Assembly (NCBI GenBank): GCA_932521035.1
Contig: OW051497.1
Span: 7,378,001 to 7,442,000, forward strand
DNA length: 64,000 nucleotides
Source: Oscheius dolichura
Lineage: Eukaryota > Nematoda > Chromadorea > Rhabditida > Rhabditidae
Direction of reading: 5' to 3'
Shown here one piece after another: positions 42,620 to 54,315 of the stretch. The translations under genes were made by a program, and so were the position numbers. The notes under the pieces were generated by a model. That model had not been told where the DNA came from. It saw nothing but the letters and a program-made list of their open reading frames with translations, and ran no database searches. Each line of letters starts with the position of its first letter. The stretch's first letter is position 1.

Positions 42620-42625
42620 AATAAA
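42620..42625 (+). terminator. AATAAA polyadenylation signal of the FERM gene
   Basis: AATAAA about 500 bases after the TAA stop. The stretch between is U/C-rich with no open frame of note, consistent with a 3'UTR. Confidence 0.6.
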
Positions 42626-43566
42626 AATTGTGTTTGAAGCTCTTAATCATATATAAAACGCAGAGCAGTAGCAACAAGTTTATTTAGGTTTCCAGTTCAA
42701 GTATATTTGAAATTCGTGGAACCTTTTCTTCCCTCATGAACTTTGGTCACTCCTCCAGTTCACAGATTTGAATCACATAAGGGTATCATCCTCGCCAGCG
42801 TGTTCTCAGACGTTGAGTCCTTTTACTGTCGAGTCAGAAAGGAGACCGTCGCCCAATCCCTGAGAAAGTGAGGAGATGAAGCGAGAAATATTAACTAGTG
42901 ATATTTGTTGAAGCTTTCTAATCACAAACATGACGTCTACTTTAAGAACAATAGAATCTCTCTCTCATAACATCGGTGCGGATTAACATCTTAATCTCTT
43001 CAATTAAATGCTCGTTTCACCGTCTCTAACAACCTTTCAATTCCATGAGGACTGGAAATCAAAGCTTTTCCCAGCACATCCCCAAAAACTAGCGATAAGG
43101 TCTATTAATCAAATGTTTCGGACAAACGCTAGACAGAGGGATCAGGTTCTTGTCTTGCTCCCTTGTACTTTTTCTCTCTCCCAGTATCTGGGATTCGAAG
43201 GGCAGTGAACAACGACAGATCTTGCAGAGAATACAAAACAGTTGTTCACTAAATGTGCCCTTTTTATCGAAATCATAATGAAGACAGGTTAACTATATTA
43301 AACTCAAGGGTCCTTTGAGTTTCCGGTTCAAAGAATAGAACAATCGAAATGTTTCGACTTTATCACTCCTACCGCATCTCAACTTTTTGGAATTTTTGAG
43401 GAAGGGCAAGATGCTATCCTGATCAGATAACGAACAATGGAGACGATAAGGAAGAGCAGAGAATAAAACACATTTTTGATTCGAACATTTTAATTACCCT
43501 TGTATATCGGATACCTGTAGTAATATAAGTGAAATATACGGAATCTAAGCAGTCTAAAGCAGTGAT
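42626..43566. other. intergenic between convergent FERM and uridine phosphorylase genes
   Basis: About 0.9 kb, AT-rich; I see no gene, repeat or RNA here. It contains the 3' end of the uridine phosphorylase transcript. Confidence 0.6.
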
Positions 43567-44589
43567 CTAGAGGTTGAGTTGGCTTCGGATCCAAGCAGAC
43601 ACAAGCTGGAAGGGTCTCTCTTCGAAGATTCTCGAATTGTCAACCGATAATTTGATAGAGTCGCCTTCCATTCTGTTTAACAAAGCAACGCAGACAATTG
43701 CAGCTGGAAAAAAAACGGTTAGGAGACGATAAGAAAAATGGACCTTTGAACCCAGCCCGGGAAGTGTATGAAGCAAAAGCTGTGCTCTCCATTTCAATAT
43801 TCTTTACGCCATTATTATTGAGCATGCGGAGAAAATTCAGCTTATCCTTCTCTACGTAGTCACAAAAATAGCCATCGAGCCTCATCTGGCCTTAAAATAT
43901 TATCGATGTGCGCACCCTTTGTGGAAAAACCTTCGTAGAAGTCGTTAGCACAGAGGGTCTTTCCTCGGACGGCAGGGATATCTTCTTGTTTGGCAATGGC
44001 TAGCAGGTCCTTGCTGAGCCCTTCGTCTAGACGAGTAGATCGAACTATCCTCTTCCCATTGATGTGCTGGATAAACTGGGGCAATAATTCGCCGTCAAGA
44101 GCTTCTGATGAGATGACAACCGTTCCTGGCTCAATTCCAACTCCTCCGGAGGTTCCGAGACGGATAAACGTCACATCTTCCGCGTTGGCGAGCCTGCACA
44201 GCTTTAAAATTTCAATGAGCATGATGCTGATTGAAGCAGTGCCCATCCCGTGCTGAATTTGTCTGTACGTAGACAAAGAAAGGACTCACATTGGGCCAGA
44301 GGACGGGGCCAGTTTTGTAGAGCACATATCTGTCAGTTAGAGAAATATTTTCGGGCTCGGGAAAGCCATTGTCAGACGCGAATTTTTTAGAATAGGCGGC
44401 AGCTCGGTTAGCAGATCCTCCGCAGCAAACATACTGAAAGCGATAGGTTTATGACAGAAATAACGGTACCTTGACGTCTCCGAAGGCCGCAGAAAAGTCC
44501 ACCGTGCCGGAACCGAAGCCGAAATGATAGAGGAAGGGGACTTGTGCTCCGACATGATTCTCCCCGTGGTTGTCCTGGTGATTAGCCAT
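43567..44589 (-). CDS. upp-1: uridine phosphorylase
   Basis: Pyrimidine salvage enzyme that splits uridine with phosphate to uracil and ribose-1-phosphate in the cytosol. Five exons, minus strand: 44589-44470, 44433-44290, 44252-43931, 43890-43744, 43703-43567; 289 residues, about the length of animal UPP1/UPP2. Family motifs in order: AAFGDVKYVCCGGS, GPVLWPNHGMG, FIRLGTSGGVGIEPGTVV, GQMRLDGYFCDY (nucleobase-contacting Gln and Arg kept), NIEMES (ribose-binding Glu), and VCVALLNRMEGD. All expected catalytic regions are present, so it should be active. The start is the first ATG after an acceptor, with the N-terminus aligned to human UPP1. Confidence 0.95.
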
Positions 44590-44606
44590 TTCTGAAAGCG
44601 AATATT
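44590..44606 (-). promoter_or_regulatory. splice acceptor at the 5' end of uridine phosphorylase
   Basis: The minus strand reads TATTCGCTTTCAG, then AA, then ATG. An acceptor two bases before the start codon suggests spliced-leader addition. Confidence 0.45.
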
Positions 44607-45866
44607 AGAAAACACGCGCTCCTTCCGACACTGGGCGAAATAACTGTTGCCTTGTACCTACGGAAAAAGTAAGTGTAATAGAGAGAAAAGCGGTCTACTG
44701 TTTCAATGATAGTAGAAACTGGTCATACGCATTTAATCGATTATCACACTTCCCAAAGGAGAGCGGGGCCCTCCTTCTGACTGTCTCCACTTATCCGGGC
44801 TTCTCATATCGATCATACGCTGCGCGCTGTAAACCACGTTCCGCACAAGCGAGATGTTTTCAGCGATGACTATCGCGGCCCTTACGGGCAATATTGATCA
44901 TCGCTTCGCTTTCTATAAACGCCAGCGTATCTTTTCTGTTTTGCTTCGCTTTTGTTCCTTTTCAAAAGATAAAAAATACCTTTGCTAAATATATCTAAGG
45001 CATTTTCCCGTTCCTCGCCGAGTTGTTATGCCGGCCATTGGTCAGAGACGCATTGGCTCGCCACTGACCGCTGTCTCCCGCCTGAAATGCGCACTCGCGT
45101 CTCCTTCCTTTCACAGCACAGCGCACCTCATATCCTTCCCATTTATCAGCCTTTTTCCAATTATAAACGCGCCTCCTGTTGGAAAGCGCCCGTATCCTTC
45201 TGCCTATTGATTATCTCCCCTAAGGCGCGCGCACAGGCACATGTTGACTCTGACAGAAGATGTTTTCCTATTAATATGTGGCACCCTTTCTCTTTAATTC
45301 GAGAAGTTTTGGGCAACTGTAATTTTTTAACATTAATACGAAGTCACCAATTGTTTATACTTTGTTTCTAAGTGGTATGTTGCCAGAAAAGGTTAATTTC
45401 CGGCTGCGATAACTTGTCTAGCGATGAGTAATCGATATTGTTACCTTAAATATTATGTTGACTCACGAAAAATACAAGGCTGAAAGATATCCGTTAAATA
45501 CCGGCTACAGAAAGAGTTTATTGCGATCGGTGGTCTAGTCGGGGGCATTTTTCCGCAAAAGAAAAAACGTATTCTGCTCTTTAAAGAATATCTTACAGTT
45601 TTAAGAAGTAAAAATCCTTTTTTTTAATCTAGTAATTAAAATTAATGCACAGAAATATATTGTTCTGATTGTATAAGCAGCGGTAACTCACACAGATGGC
45701 GACAATGCCAGTCTCCTATAAACTGTCGGGGCTTCGTGTCATATTCCATAGAAGCAATATATATAAACATCAAACAATTGTCTACACCTTTCTCACTTAT
45801 AAAAATTACGTTCTTAAGAAACTTTACGACCGTTTCCAGCAATCCGTCCGCGACTGTGCTTAAATA
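44607..45866. other. divergent intergenic region
   Basis: About 1.26 kb between the uridine phosphorylase (-) and the unknown gene (+). No gene seen; open frames here lack splice continuity. Promoters of both genes are expected here. Confidence 0.55.
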
Positions 45867-47211
45867 ATGGCAGCTCGTAAACGTCCTAGCAACGAAAAAT
45901 GCAACGAACCTCCTGAGAAGTAATACTAGCACTTAATTTTAAAGTCTACGCTAAAATTAATTTAGATTGAGTAGTGAGGATGAAAACTACCGCGTTTATC
46001 GTAATATCTACGTTAATAATCGAATCGTCGAATTTATAATTAAAATCATTGATGTTAGTCATGATACGGTTGGTTTTTATACAGTTTCAAAATATTTTAG
46101 AAGTGCAGATGGGCGTCAAATTATATTGTAGTCACGATCAGGCTCCCTTTATTGTCATCACGCTAAAAAACAACAAGGCAACTCTCAACGAATGCCGTGT
46201 ATACTATGATAGTGACTGGAGGATTGAAGGTAGGGCTGTTTGTTTATTTCAGTCAATGATTTCCAGGGATGAAAGAGTTCATTAACCAAAAGAAGGCCCT
46301 TACCGTCATTTTATCCAAAATGGTAGCTCAATTCGAGCCAATTGTATCTATTGAAAGCACTGCAGTAAGTTCCATCGGAGACAAAAATACAACCGATATT
46401 TCTAGTCTTCCTATATCCCCATTCCCGCCTTGGCTGATGCTCTGAGGGACCATGCCCGCACGCCTATTAGCCGCCTTTCTTGGATCGGCGATTTCGACGA
46501 CGAGTTTCCTAGATTGCTGCACGAAGCCGGTATTATTCTATTTAGCAAATAGGCATTATGATTTTAGGTAACAAGGAACTTTATATTGAGCTTGGGATGA
46601 GGCCTGTCGACGTCGACCATCTTCTAACTGAGCAGTATATTAATGAAACTATTAATGCTATCCACGGCACAGAGGTATATTAAGTTATGAACATAAACCA
46701 CTTCTCCAGATCCAAAAGGTGTCCTTCCTCAATTATCTTGGAAACTTCGACATTAATAATCCCTTCCCCGATTATTGTAATGTTGTTCTGGCCCCGAGAA
46801 CTGCTAAAGTTTCTCTGTGCGTCCCCATGAGTGTTCCTAAGCTAAAGAAAATAATCGAGGTACTTTTTTTAAAAAGCATTTTTAAGTTTATATGTTTTTA
46901 CTTTTAGAAGTGGTTGGAGAACCCTGTTAATGTGCCTCAAACGAGCTTTACGGCCCTTTTAAGCGATGAGGATCAAGCCGCCCTGTGCGAGGCCCTGCAT
47001 TCTCACGAGAAATTCGTAAAGTTTGAGGACAAGCGTCTTACAAACCCTGAAGGTAACGTTGAATCATTTGAAGAAAACACTGTAATTTATAGAGTATAAG
47101 GCTATTGGAAACATCGAGAGCCCCGATGGTGAAATGACGTTGTCGATCAACGTCGTCGAAGTGACAAGCAACTCTTTTACCGCCGTTGGCATCTCTACGG
47201 TGCGTAATTAG
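45867..47211 (+). CDS. hypothetical protein, 338 residues, family not recognised
   Basis: Nine exons: 45867-45919, 45966-46057, 46101-46229, 46267-46364, 46406-46529, 46568-46674, 46710-46859, 46908-47052, 47093-47211, joined in phase by introns of 35-100 bp class. The N-terminus is basic (MAARKRPS) and could be a nuclear localisation signal. The body is a mixed alpha/beta-looking soluble sequence with no signal peptide, membrane segment or low-complexity region. Distinct stretches include SRLSWIGDFDDEFPRLL and SFLNYLGNFDINNPFPDY, the latter two sharing a GDF/GNF-type turn that could reflect a repeat. I recognise no catalytic motif. Codon use is more AT-rich than in the neighbouring genes. 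The intron at 46,058-46,100 was chosen for frame; the start is the first ATG, without an adjacent acceptor. Confidence 0.65.
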
Positions 47212-47764
47212 CTTCGTGCGGCAAGATGGATTCATATGTTAAAATATTCATTCCATAGTTTCAAATAGTATGTTTTTATTGTTGTGTATCCACTTTATCG
47301 ACCTTTTTCCAGCATAGTATATTCCCATTCCGTTTTTCTTTCTTTCCCGACCATGTCAAAGTTCTTTCTTGTGTTCTTCTCCTCGGTTTTCTATCATGCC
47401 CATTCTTTTGATGTTTATGAATTCCAAAAGCTCCCATATCTTACTAGAATTTATCGAATAGTTACGAAAATCCCTCTCCGAGTTTAATCACTTGTTAGAA
47501 ATTTACGGGAGATTCCCGTGCTTTACAGAGAAGGCTTTATGTGTTAGTTGAAATTATCAGAACCCGTTGATATATCCCCTCTTATTCTATCATGTATGAT
47601 ATGGTTTGTGTATGTTTATTAATCAAGAATAAATTTGTATTACTTTCCTGTTCAGGGGGTTCTCATCTCTGCCAGTGCTTCACGTCCACTCCCTTTCTTG
47701 AAAATGTTTGGGTGTCGTGTGAGGATTCATAAGCTCCGACGCTTCCTCATCAATGCCATCACGC
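47212..47764. other. intergenic
   Basis: About 550 bp between two same-strand genes; T-rich, no gene seen. Includes the 3'UTR of the unknown gene and the promoter of the secreted protein gene. Confidence 0.6.
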
Positions 47765-47770
47765 TATAAA
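47765..47770 (+). promoter_or_regulatory. TATA box of the small secreted protein gene
   Basis: TATAAA lies 28 bases upstream of the next gene's ATG (47,799), within GCTATAAAGGAG. With this spacing the leader would be only a few bases long. No acceptor lies near this ATG, unlike the neighbours. Confidence 0.55.
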
Positions 47771-47798
47771 GGAGTCCGTTTCTGACATCAGTTAGAAA

Positions 47799-48626
47799 AT
47801 GTGGCTCCTTCTTTCTCTCTTCATTCTCTGTCGGCTGGCCTGGGCCGGGGACGAGTATGGTGTACCACCGCCGCCTCCCCTAGCCCCGTATCCACTACCT
47901 GCCCCGCAGTATCCTTCTGTAAATCCTGGCTATCCTCCACACCATGTGAGTTAGGCATTCGATTAGGCCAGCAGGCTAACATTTAGGGGCGTCATCATCA
48001 CCGAAGTCAGATCAACAGCTACAGTAGTAAGAATGGATTCTCATACAGGAAGAGGGGTATAATTTAGGATCGGATTCTGACGAAGAATGCGACGACTGCG
48101 AAGACCTGCGTGCTCACTGCCGTGCAGGATATGATGGCCAGTGTGTCCGACCAAGATTCAGGTAGGCTATCCTTATCCTCTCAAAGAAATGTGTACAGGT
48201 ACGTTCATTCTGAGCATCATGACCGCCCTGGACATCACAAACACCATCCCCCACACAAACCAAGAAAGCAGTGCCGCCAGGTGGTGATCACCTGCCCCAG
48301 AGATGGACAGTACTCCCTGGAAACCTCCAACTACCATCAGTTCTTCAATGGGCAGGGCTTCAGCTTGTTGGCAAAGTGTTCGAGGAGAGGAAAGTGAGTC
48401 ACTTCTGGAAGATGATAAGGTCTATTTATTCTGTTACAGATGGGAGGCTCGTGACCTGTCCGGCAACAAGGCTAGCTTCACTCGTATCCGCTGTGTACCC
48501 CAAGGAACCCCCGGCTACCAGAGCGCTCCGGTCTACCCACCCGTCACTCAGCCAGACTATCAGCCTGTTCCTGCCCCTGCTTACCCCGACCAGCCAGCAC
48601 CTCCTCCTCCTGTGTACCCACAATAA
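47799..48626 (+). CDS. small secreted proline-rich, eight-cysteine protein
   Basis: Five exons: 47799-47945, 47987-48026, 48068-48161, 48199-48393, 48440-48626; 220 residues. A hydrophobic signal peptide (MWLLLSLFILCRLAWA) is followed by a Pro/Tyr-rich stretch, a His-rich turn, an acidic DEECDDCED segment, and a cysteine-bearing core. A Pro/Tyr-rich tail ends PPPPVYPQ. There are eight cysteines in the mature region, suited to disulphides. Such composition is typical of nematode cuticle-associated or other extracellular proteins (inference); I do not recognise the family. A TATA box and compact introns suggest strong, regulated expression. Confidence 0.8.
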
Positions 48627-48627
48627 A
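48622..48627 (+). terminator. AATAAA overlapping the stop codon
   Basis: The stop TAA (48,624-48,626) is embedded in AATAAA (48,622-48,627), so the 3'UTR would be only about 15-25 bases. Confidence 0.55.
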
Positions 48628-51600
48628 CTTTGATTTGCATATTTCAAGTGTGCCTTGAAGGGAGGCTGAGGTGTTCCTTCGCGCCTTCAAGTTTGCCAAC
48701 ATATTTGCGCATTTGTGAACAATGGCCCATGAAGGAATCTGTTACACGTTCGCGGCTGCCGATAATGGCCGCAAGATGACCGTTTGCACTACTTGGCTAT
48801 CCCTTCTGGTCTATAGTGTTATTCAACCTCAGCACCCCCACCCCACACCTGCGCACTTGTATACTATTTATGGTTTTCGGGATTTACTGCACGTCCCGTC
48901 CAATCCCAAGCTAGTGATTAACTTTGGGGACTAATTAACCATTCAAACTCAAAGCTCTGAGTTAATCACCCCGTTCACCGGGCGCTACTTGCCCGTAGGT
49001 CAGATTACGTGACTAGAATAAGGGCTCAAGGGGTATACGAATTTCATCTACTTTCCAAGAAGGCAAAGGACATGAATTACCCAAATATTTTGAGTCAATT
49101 TAAAGCCAAATAAAAACCACCTCCAACAATGGCTTGTCGGCTTTCCTTTATTGTCGGCGTCAAACGGTCAAAGGAGTATTTTGCATGTGAAAAGAGGTGT
49201 CGGCTCGGTGCAAGCTGTCTTCCATCATTCTTCCAGCCCCCCACTGTCCCTCGTTGACTCTTCCATGGTTTATGTTAGAGTTCCATCAAATGACCTTTCT
49301 TACGGGGCTCTGCGCAATCAAATCGTTTTTTCCCCTGGCAAGGTGTGTGAGATGTCAAGGATATTATAAGCAACCAATACATTCAGCCTCCAAATCTTGA
49401 AATTTTCATTGTTGTTGTTTAAAATATTACCCCCAAAAAAGGGAACCACCCTTGAAAAAGACAACAACAAAGCGCTATATAGACATCATACTGCCACCGA
49501 CTCCAGTGGCGGCATGCCTAATCGCATAGAGAGGTATTGATACCATGCGGTCAACTGTGAAACGTCATTACGACTCCACGAGTAGCCCTTCTGATTCTTT
49601 TCATACTCGCGTAACTCTCTATATACTGGTAGAAAACCAGTTCCGATACAGTTCATTCAGGTACGGAGCGAGTGTCAAATTTCTGGTATTTCGATGCATT
49701 AATGCAGATTTTAGCGTGGACTGCACTTATCGTCGTCGTCCGAGTATATGCGTATTGGCCTAAAATGACTTTTAACTAGGTTCTCTCTCTCTCTCACCCC
49801 CGTTTTAAATATGGTCATTTCACGGCTTGGGGCGCGAGATATTAGTGCATTTGGGGTCCCGTTTGTTCATTTTTATTGCCTCTCCCACTGACCGTCTCTC
49901 ATTTAGAGGAGAGCGAAGCGAGAAAAGCATCAATCTGGCCTGAGCGATATGACATCGCCAGAGGGATGCCGTGAATAAATTAGCCGTTCGAGATTTGGCG
50001 TTGTGTCCTCTCCTTCTCTATTCTTCAATGAGCTCTTATAATTCGTCCCGGATGTCCCCGTTATTACGGCTCCTTTTCTTTTAACCCAAAGTTCTCCCCA
50101 AGTAAAAGGGATTGGAAGAGAGGAGGAGGGGAAATCATGTTCACGCCTCTAACTTTTTTGACGTTTTGTCATAAACAGCTGTGAGTTTCACTTGTTGCAC
50201 CTTGCTGTCATCGAAGACTCCGCCGCCGGATGTGTAATCTTCGTATCTCTTTTCACAGGTAACATTTGAGCGATAATATGCCATCAATCACATACCCTGC
50301 CAATTATTAAAAATCTTCTGAGGACCTCTTCTTCCCACTTATTTTTGTTTTGTTACCACGCTTCCCTGCATCCCCGCTGAATATCAATAGTACGGGACGG
50401 TCCAGAATCGGTGAAAACATCACCAAGACGCTGCTCCCCCTCTTCTCCCCTTTGGAAGTGCAGTAGAGTTTCTTTCCTGGCTCAATTTAACTTTTGATCT
50501 CAATTTGACGCGGCCTAGCCTCCATAATCATGTTTACAATTTATCCTCGTCGCGTTACTTTTACTCACAGATTTCAAATTTCAATCCATTGGCTAACTCG
50601 CAGACGGCGTTCTGCTTCCCGAGGGTGCAAATTTTCCCCTCGGAAGTTTGTTGTTTTTGAAACCAAAAGCCCGCTCGTAAAAAGTGCAACTACCCTCCCT
50701 CCATAAAAAGTTAAGCTTCGAGCTTGCTTGCAAAATCGAAACTATGAATTTTTAAGCCTCTCGTAAGTTTGAACGAGTTTTTTCACTTCTCTCCACTCAT
50801 ACGTTTCATTGATTTTGAATAGATTACGCTGGAATCTCTAAGATCGTCTCAAGTTCCCTGGAAGTCATACAAAACGAACAAGAGTAAGGGGTATCTTCAT
50901 CCTATTTGGGGACACCTGCTCTATTCAGCCTAAGCCTTAGTTGTGAGGGCATTGTTGACAGTCCCAAAAGTCCATTAATTGCGGCGAGACTGTTAATTAA
51001 GACAGGGCGCGCAACTATCACCAAGGTCTTCTTTCCCATAAAGATAGTCTCCTCATTAAAATATATCGGACACGATCTTCCCATGGTTGTTGCCGGCTGG
51101 GGGCAACTCAAAGGAGACCGCCGGTCACCTCGACTACGTCGCTCCCGGCTGGGAAAGGACTTTTTCTATTTGTGACTTTCCCTGTTTTTGTAGAAAGTGC
51201 CTCCTGTGTGTGAACTGATTTCATAACCTTACTTTGCTCTGCTATGGTAGACAGATCTCCTTCTTTTTTTTGTTAGTCCATCATTCTTTTGATTTAAAAA
51301 TGATGTGATCGGTAAGAGTTTCCCCCATTGATTTAAATATTTCCCCCTGTCTACCCTTATAAGCCTTCTGACCACGCCTTCGCCCCCGCTGACCATTCGG
51401 TGTTCCCGCGTACGCATCTCGCCCTCTCGCCAGCCGGGGGAGAGAGCCATCTTCTTCATTCTCTCGCGCTGTCTGTGAGCCCTGGCCGTTATTGTTTCAC
51501 TGCGCGTAATCGTTTCTATTATTGCTATTTGGAGTTGCGCCACCATTAATTTGATTATCGCTTGTGGGGTGGCCACTACAGCAGGATTAAAAGACAAACC

Positions 51601-54306
51601 GGACAGATATAAGCACAGTTTAAAAAGAAGGTTGATCCCCTCACACATTCCTCCTAGTTTTCATCTCCCCTGTAACTAGTTGTAACGCCTTTTTCCGTCC
51701 CTGGGGGTGCTAACAACAGTGTGTGGCCTTTTATATCTCCTCACTCTTTTGAATGCGATGACATCTGTCTCTCCAACGCATTTCAAAGTGAACAGATTCT
51801 TGACTTCTAGGGGGGCTTTTGCCCCCTCTAAATTGCTGTTCCGCTCCCTGAATTCCTATGCCCTCTTTCCTCGAAAATAGCTTCCTCTCGCGTGGTCTCT
51901 TCTCCATTCGAATTTTATCGCCCGAAAGAAACGGCTCGCGAGGTGATGTTCTCACCAATAATGCCCTCATTTGAATAGTCCTTACTGTTCTCCCTTATCT
52001 ATTTTCGCACGCCTGAAAAGAACAGCCATTTTTCCCAATGCCTCATTGCGCAGCGGATCAACGGAGAGTCAATTGCACGGTGATTGGCTCATGGAGGTCA
52101 GCACAGGATGGGGGTTCATTGTTAGTGTGACAGATCAGTTACTGTCAACAGGCGGTGCGGGATATCCGGATAATGAGAGAAGCTAATGAGGAGAGCCGCA
52201 GCCCGCTCACCTATGCCGTAATTAGGGGAACGTCAAAGAAAGTGCCGCCATGCACTGTTTTGCAGCGCATCCAGCCATTATGGGCGCCTTGTCCTCACTC
52301 TACCGCAGTCAATGTCGGATGACCGCGAACAGGTTAATTAAAGGCCTAAATCTCACGACATACAGAAGACGAGGACTAGGCAGACGAGCGGGGGATTTTT
52401 TCATTTCACTATTCATAAAAACCTGGCACGGCATTTTACTGCCAGTAGCGGAGAGCGCCCAGTCATCTAGCACTCCTTGTGTCAAATATTGTCATTCCAA
52501 AGGCCAGTAATGTAAATTCATTGGTCACTTGCCGTGGGAATCTTATAATTGTTCCGTCCGAAGACACACATGCAACCGGGTTTTCATTATGCGGAAGATG
52601 TTACGTTTGGCTTAGCATGGTTTGCCTTTTGTGGAACATGCTTGGCTTTCAAGTGGTTTTGAGGTTGCATTTCGCGTCTCATTGGGTGCCGTTAGTGAAG
52701 GGGCAGCATCTTTACCTCCTTCTCCCCACCCATAGTCCGTCATAGCCCTTCTCCTCCTCACCTGGCTGTTTTGGTGGCCTTGATGGCTTCGGCCATTAAT
52801 CAAACTGACTACTCTGACACTCAAATGTTTCCACTATTACCCAATTATGTGGGGGTCAGTTTCCTCTTGCTCTTCTCCACACATCAACTATATAGCCACT
52901 ATATTCTAGTTATTCATCTTGATAAAAGAAAGCTCACCGAATGAATCTTTCTTTCTGAAATAGCCGTCGTTAGTCACCCCAGTTACCCTCCCCCCATTTC
53001 TCAACAGGCATGCCTCCATCTCACTTTTGAGATATCCACGAGGATCTGGTCCTATTTTTTTCTCCAAACCTATCCCCTGGCAGGTGCGAGCTTCTTCAGT
53101 CTTTCAAATCCCCGCCCAACCTTCATCCTACCACCCGCCGTCGGCAGCTGGAACGCCCCATCGTTCATAACTTTCACAATCGTCTCCTCCCCATATGATG
53201 CGAGTTGACAGACTGCACTTAGTCATCTCAGAATCTTCCTTGATTTACAGCCTTCCGGTTTTATTATTCTGTTTTGCATATCCGACTGGTCTCTCCCCCA
53301 CAAAGAGCAACATAAACAGTCTCATCTGTTGCATATGTTCTCCAAGGTCAACACAACTAGAAATCAGCGAGATGACGAGTACGCCAGATCGCATCAATAT
53401 CCACTGCCCAGTAGGAGGGACTATCTCTATTGTTTCTTTTTTCTCCTGTTCACTTTCTTTCTTGCCTTCACTGGCACTTGATTCGAGGATACATGGTTTG
53501 TCATCATTAGCTGGGCCCTCTACCGAGCAATTAGTACTCTCCTTGGGTCATAGCCAAATATCCGGGAGCGCAATCAGCACCGCGGCCCGTGGGACTGTTT
53601 GATATTTAATTATTGGCGCACGAATGCCGAGCACCCCTTGACACAAGTTTCACGCATTCCTTCAATATGAAGGGTGGGAGCAAAAAACCTATATTTCATG
53701 ATGGAGACCAATGCGGGGGAGGTCTCGTCTCCTCTTTTTGCAATCTGATACTCTTTTTATACAGAAGAGACTCATGTATAAAAAGGCCCCGGGGTCTAAA
53801 CAAAACCGCAATTCGTGTTTACTATCAGCATGACAACCACGCAACCGTAGACTCCCCAGTTTGGTGATAAAGACTTCCCATGTTGCAAGTGCAAACAGAC
53901 CATAAATGACCGGCCAGCTTGCTTGACCCATCCGGCTGTCTCTCCCCCTGTCTACATGGATCTGCTGGATTTCTCGAAGGGGCTCTGTATTCTTATTGTT
54001 TAGTGACCCGAGCGCCGCGACCAGGATTACCCTTAAGATCCCCCGCGGACATCAACACACTCTTTGCAAATTTCTACCCCAATTTCTCAGAGAGAGAGAG
54101 AAAAAATGTTGGACCCCCTCTAGGTCCGGACACGAGGGGATAGATAGAGACCGCCCTTAACACATGCAGCTGTTAGACTTCTTCGTCTTGAGAGATGAGA
54201 GAGTACAGCCCTTCCATTTTTGTTCCTCCCCAGCTGGCCGCCTTTTTGTGGCCACAGCTGCCTCTCTCACCTCTCTGTGGTCTAATTTTAAAATTCTTTC
54301 TTTCAG
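48628..54306. other. 5.7-kb gene-poor region
   Basis: No gene that I can support on either strand: open frames stay under about 140 codons, with no motif and no splice continuity. The stretch holds pyrimidine-rich and AT-rich blocks and a short TC run (49,782-49,795). It lies upstream of a cell-surface Ig protein gene and may hold its promoter, enhancers or non-coding first exons. Confidence 0.5.
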
Positions 54307-54315
54307 GAAGACCAA
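54292..54315 (+). promoter_or_regulatory. splice acceptor and leader of the Ig cell-surface gene
   Basis: TTCTTTCTTTCAG is followed nine bases later by the ATG at 54,316. It can accept a spliced leader or an upstream non-coding exon. Confidence 0.45.

Noticed and set aside
49070..49100. Short match to nematode SL1 leader (AATTACCCAA...TTTGAG)
   Set aside because: It needs an insertion, is not followed by a splice donor, and no snRNA-like fold or Sm site follows.
53195..53602. 135-codon plus-strand open frame
   Set aside because: No homology, no adjoining exons, and composition like the surrounding non-coding DNA.
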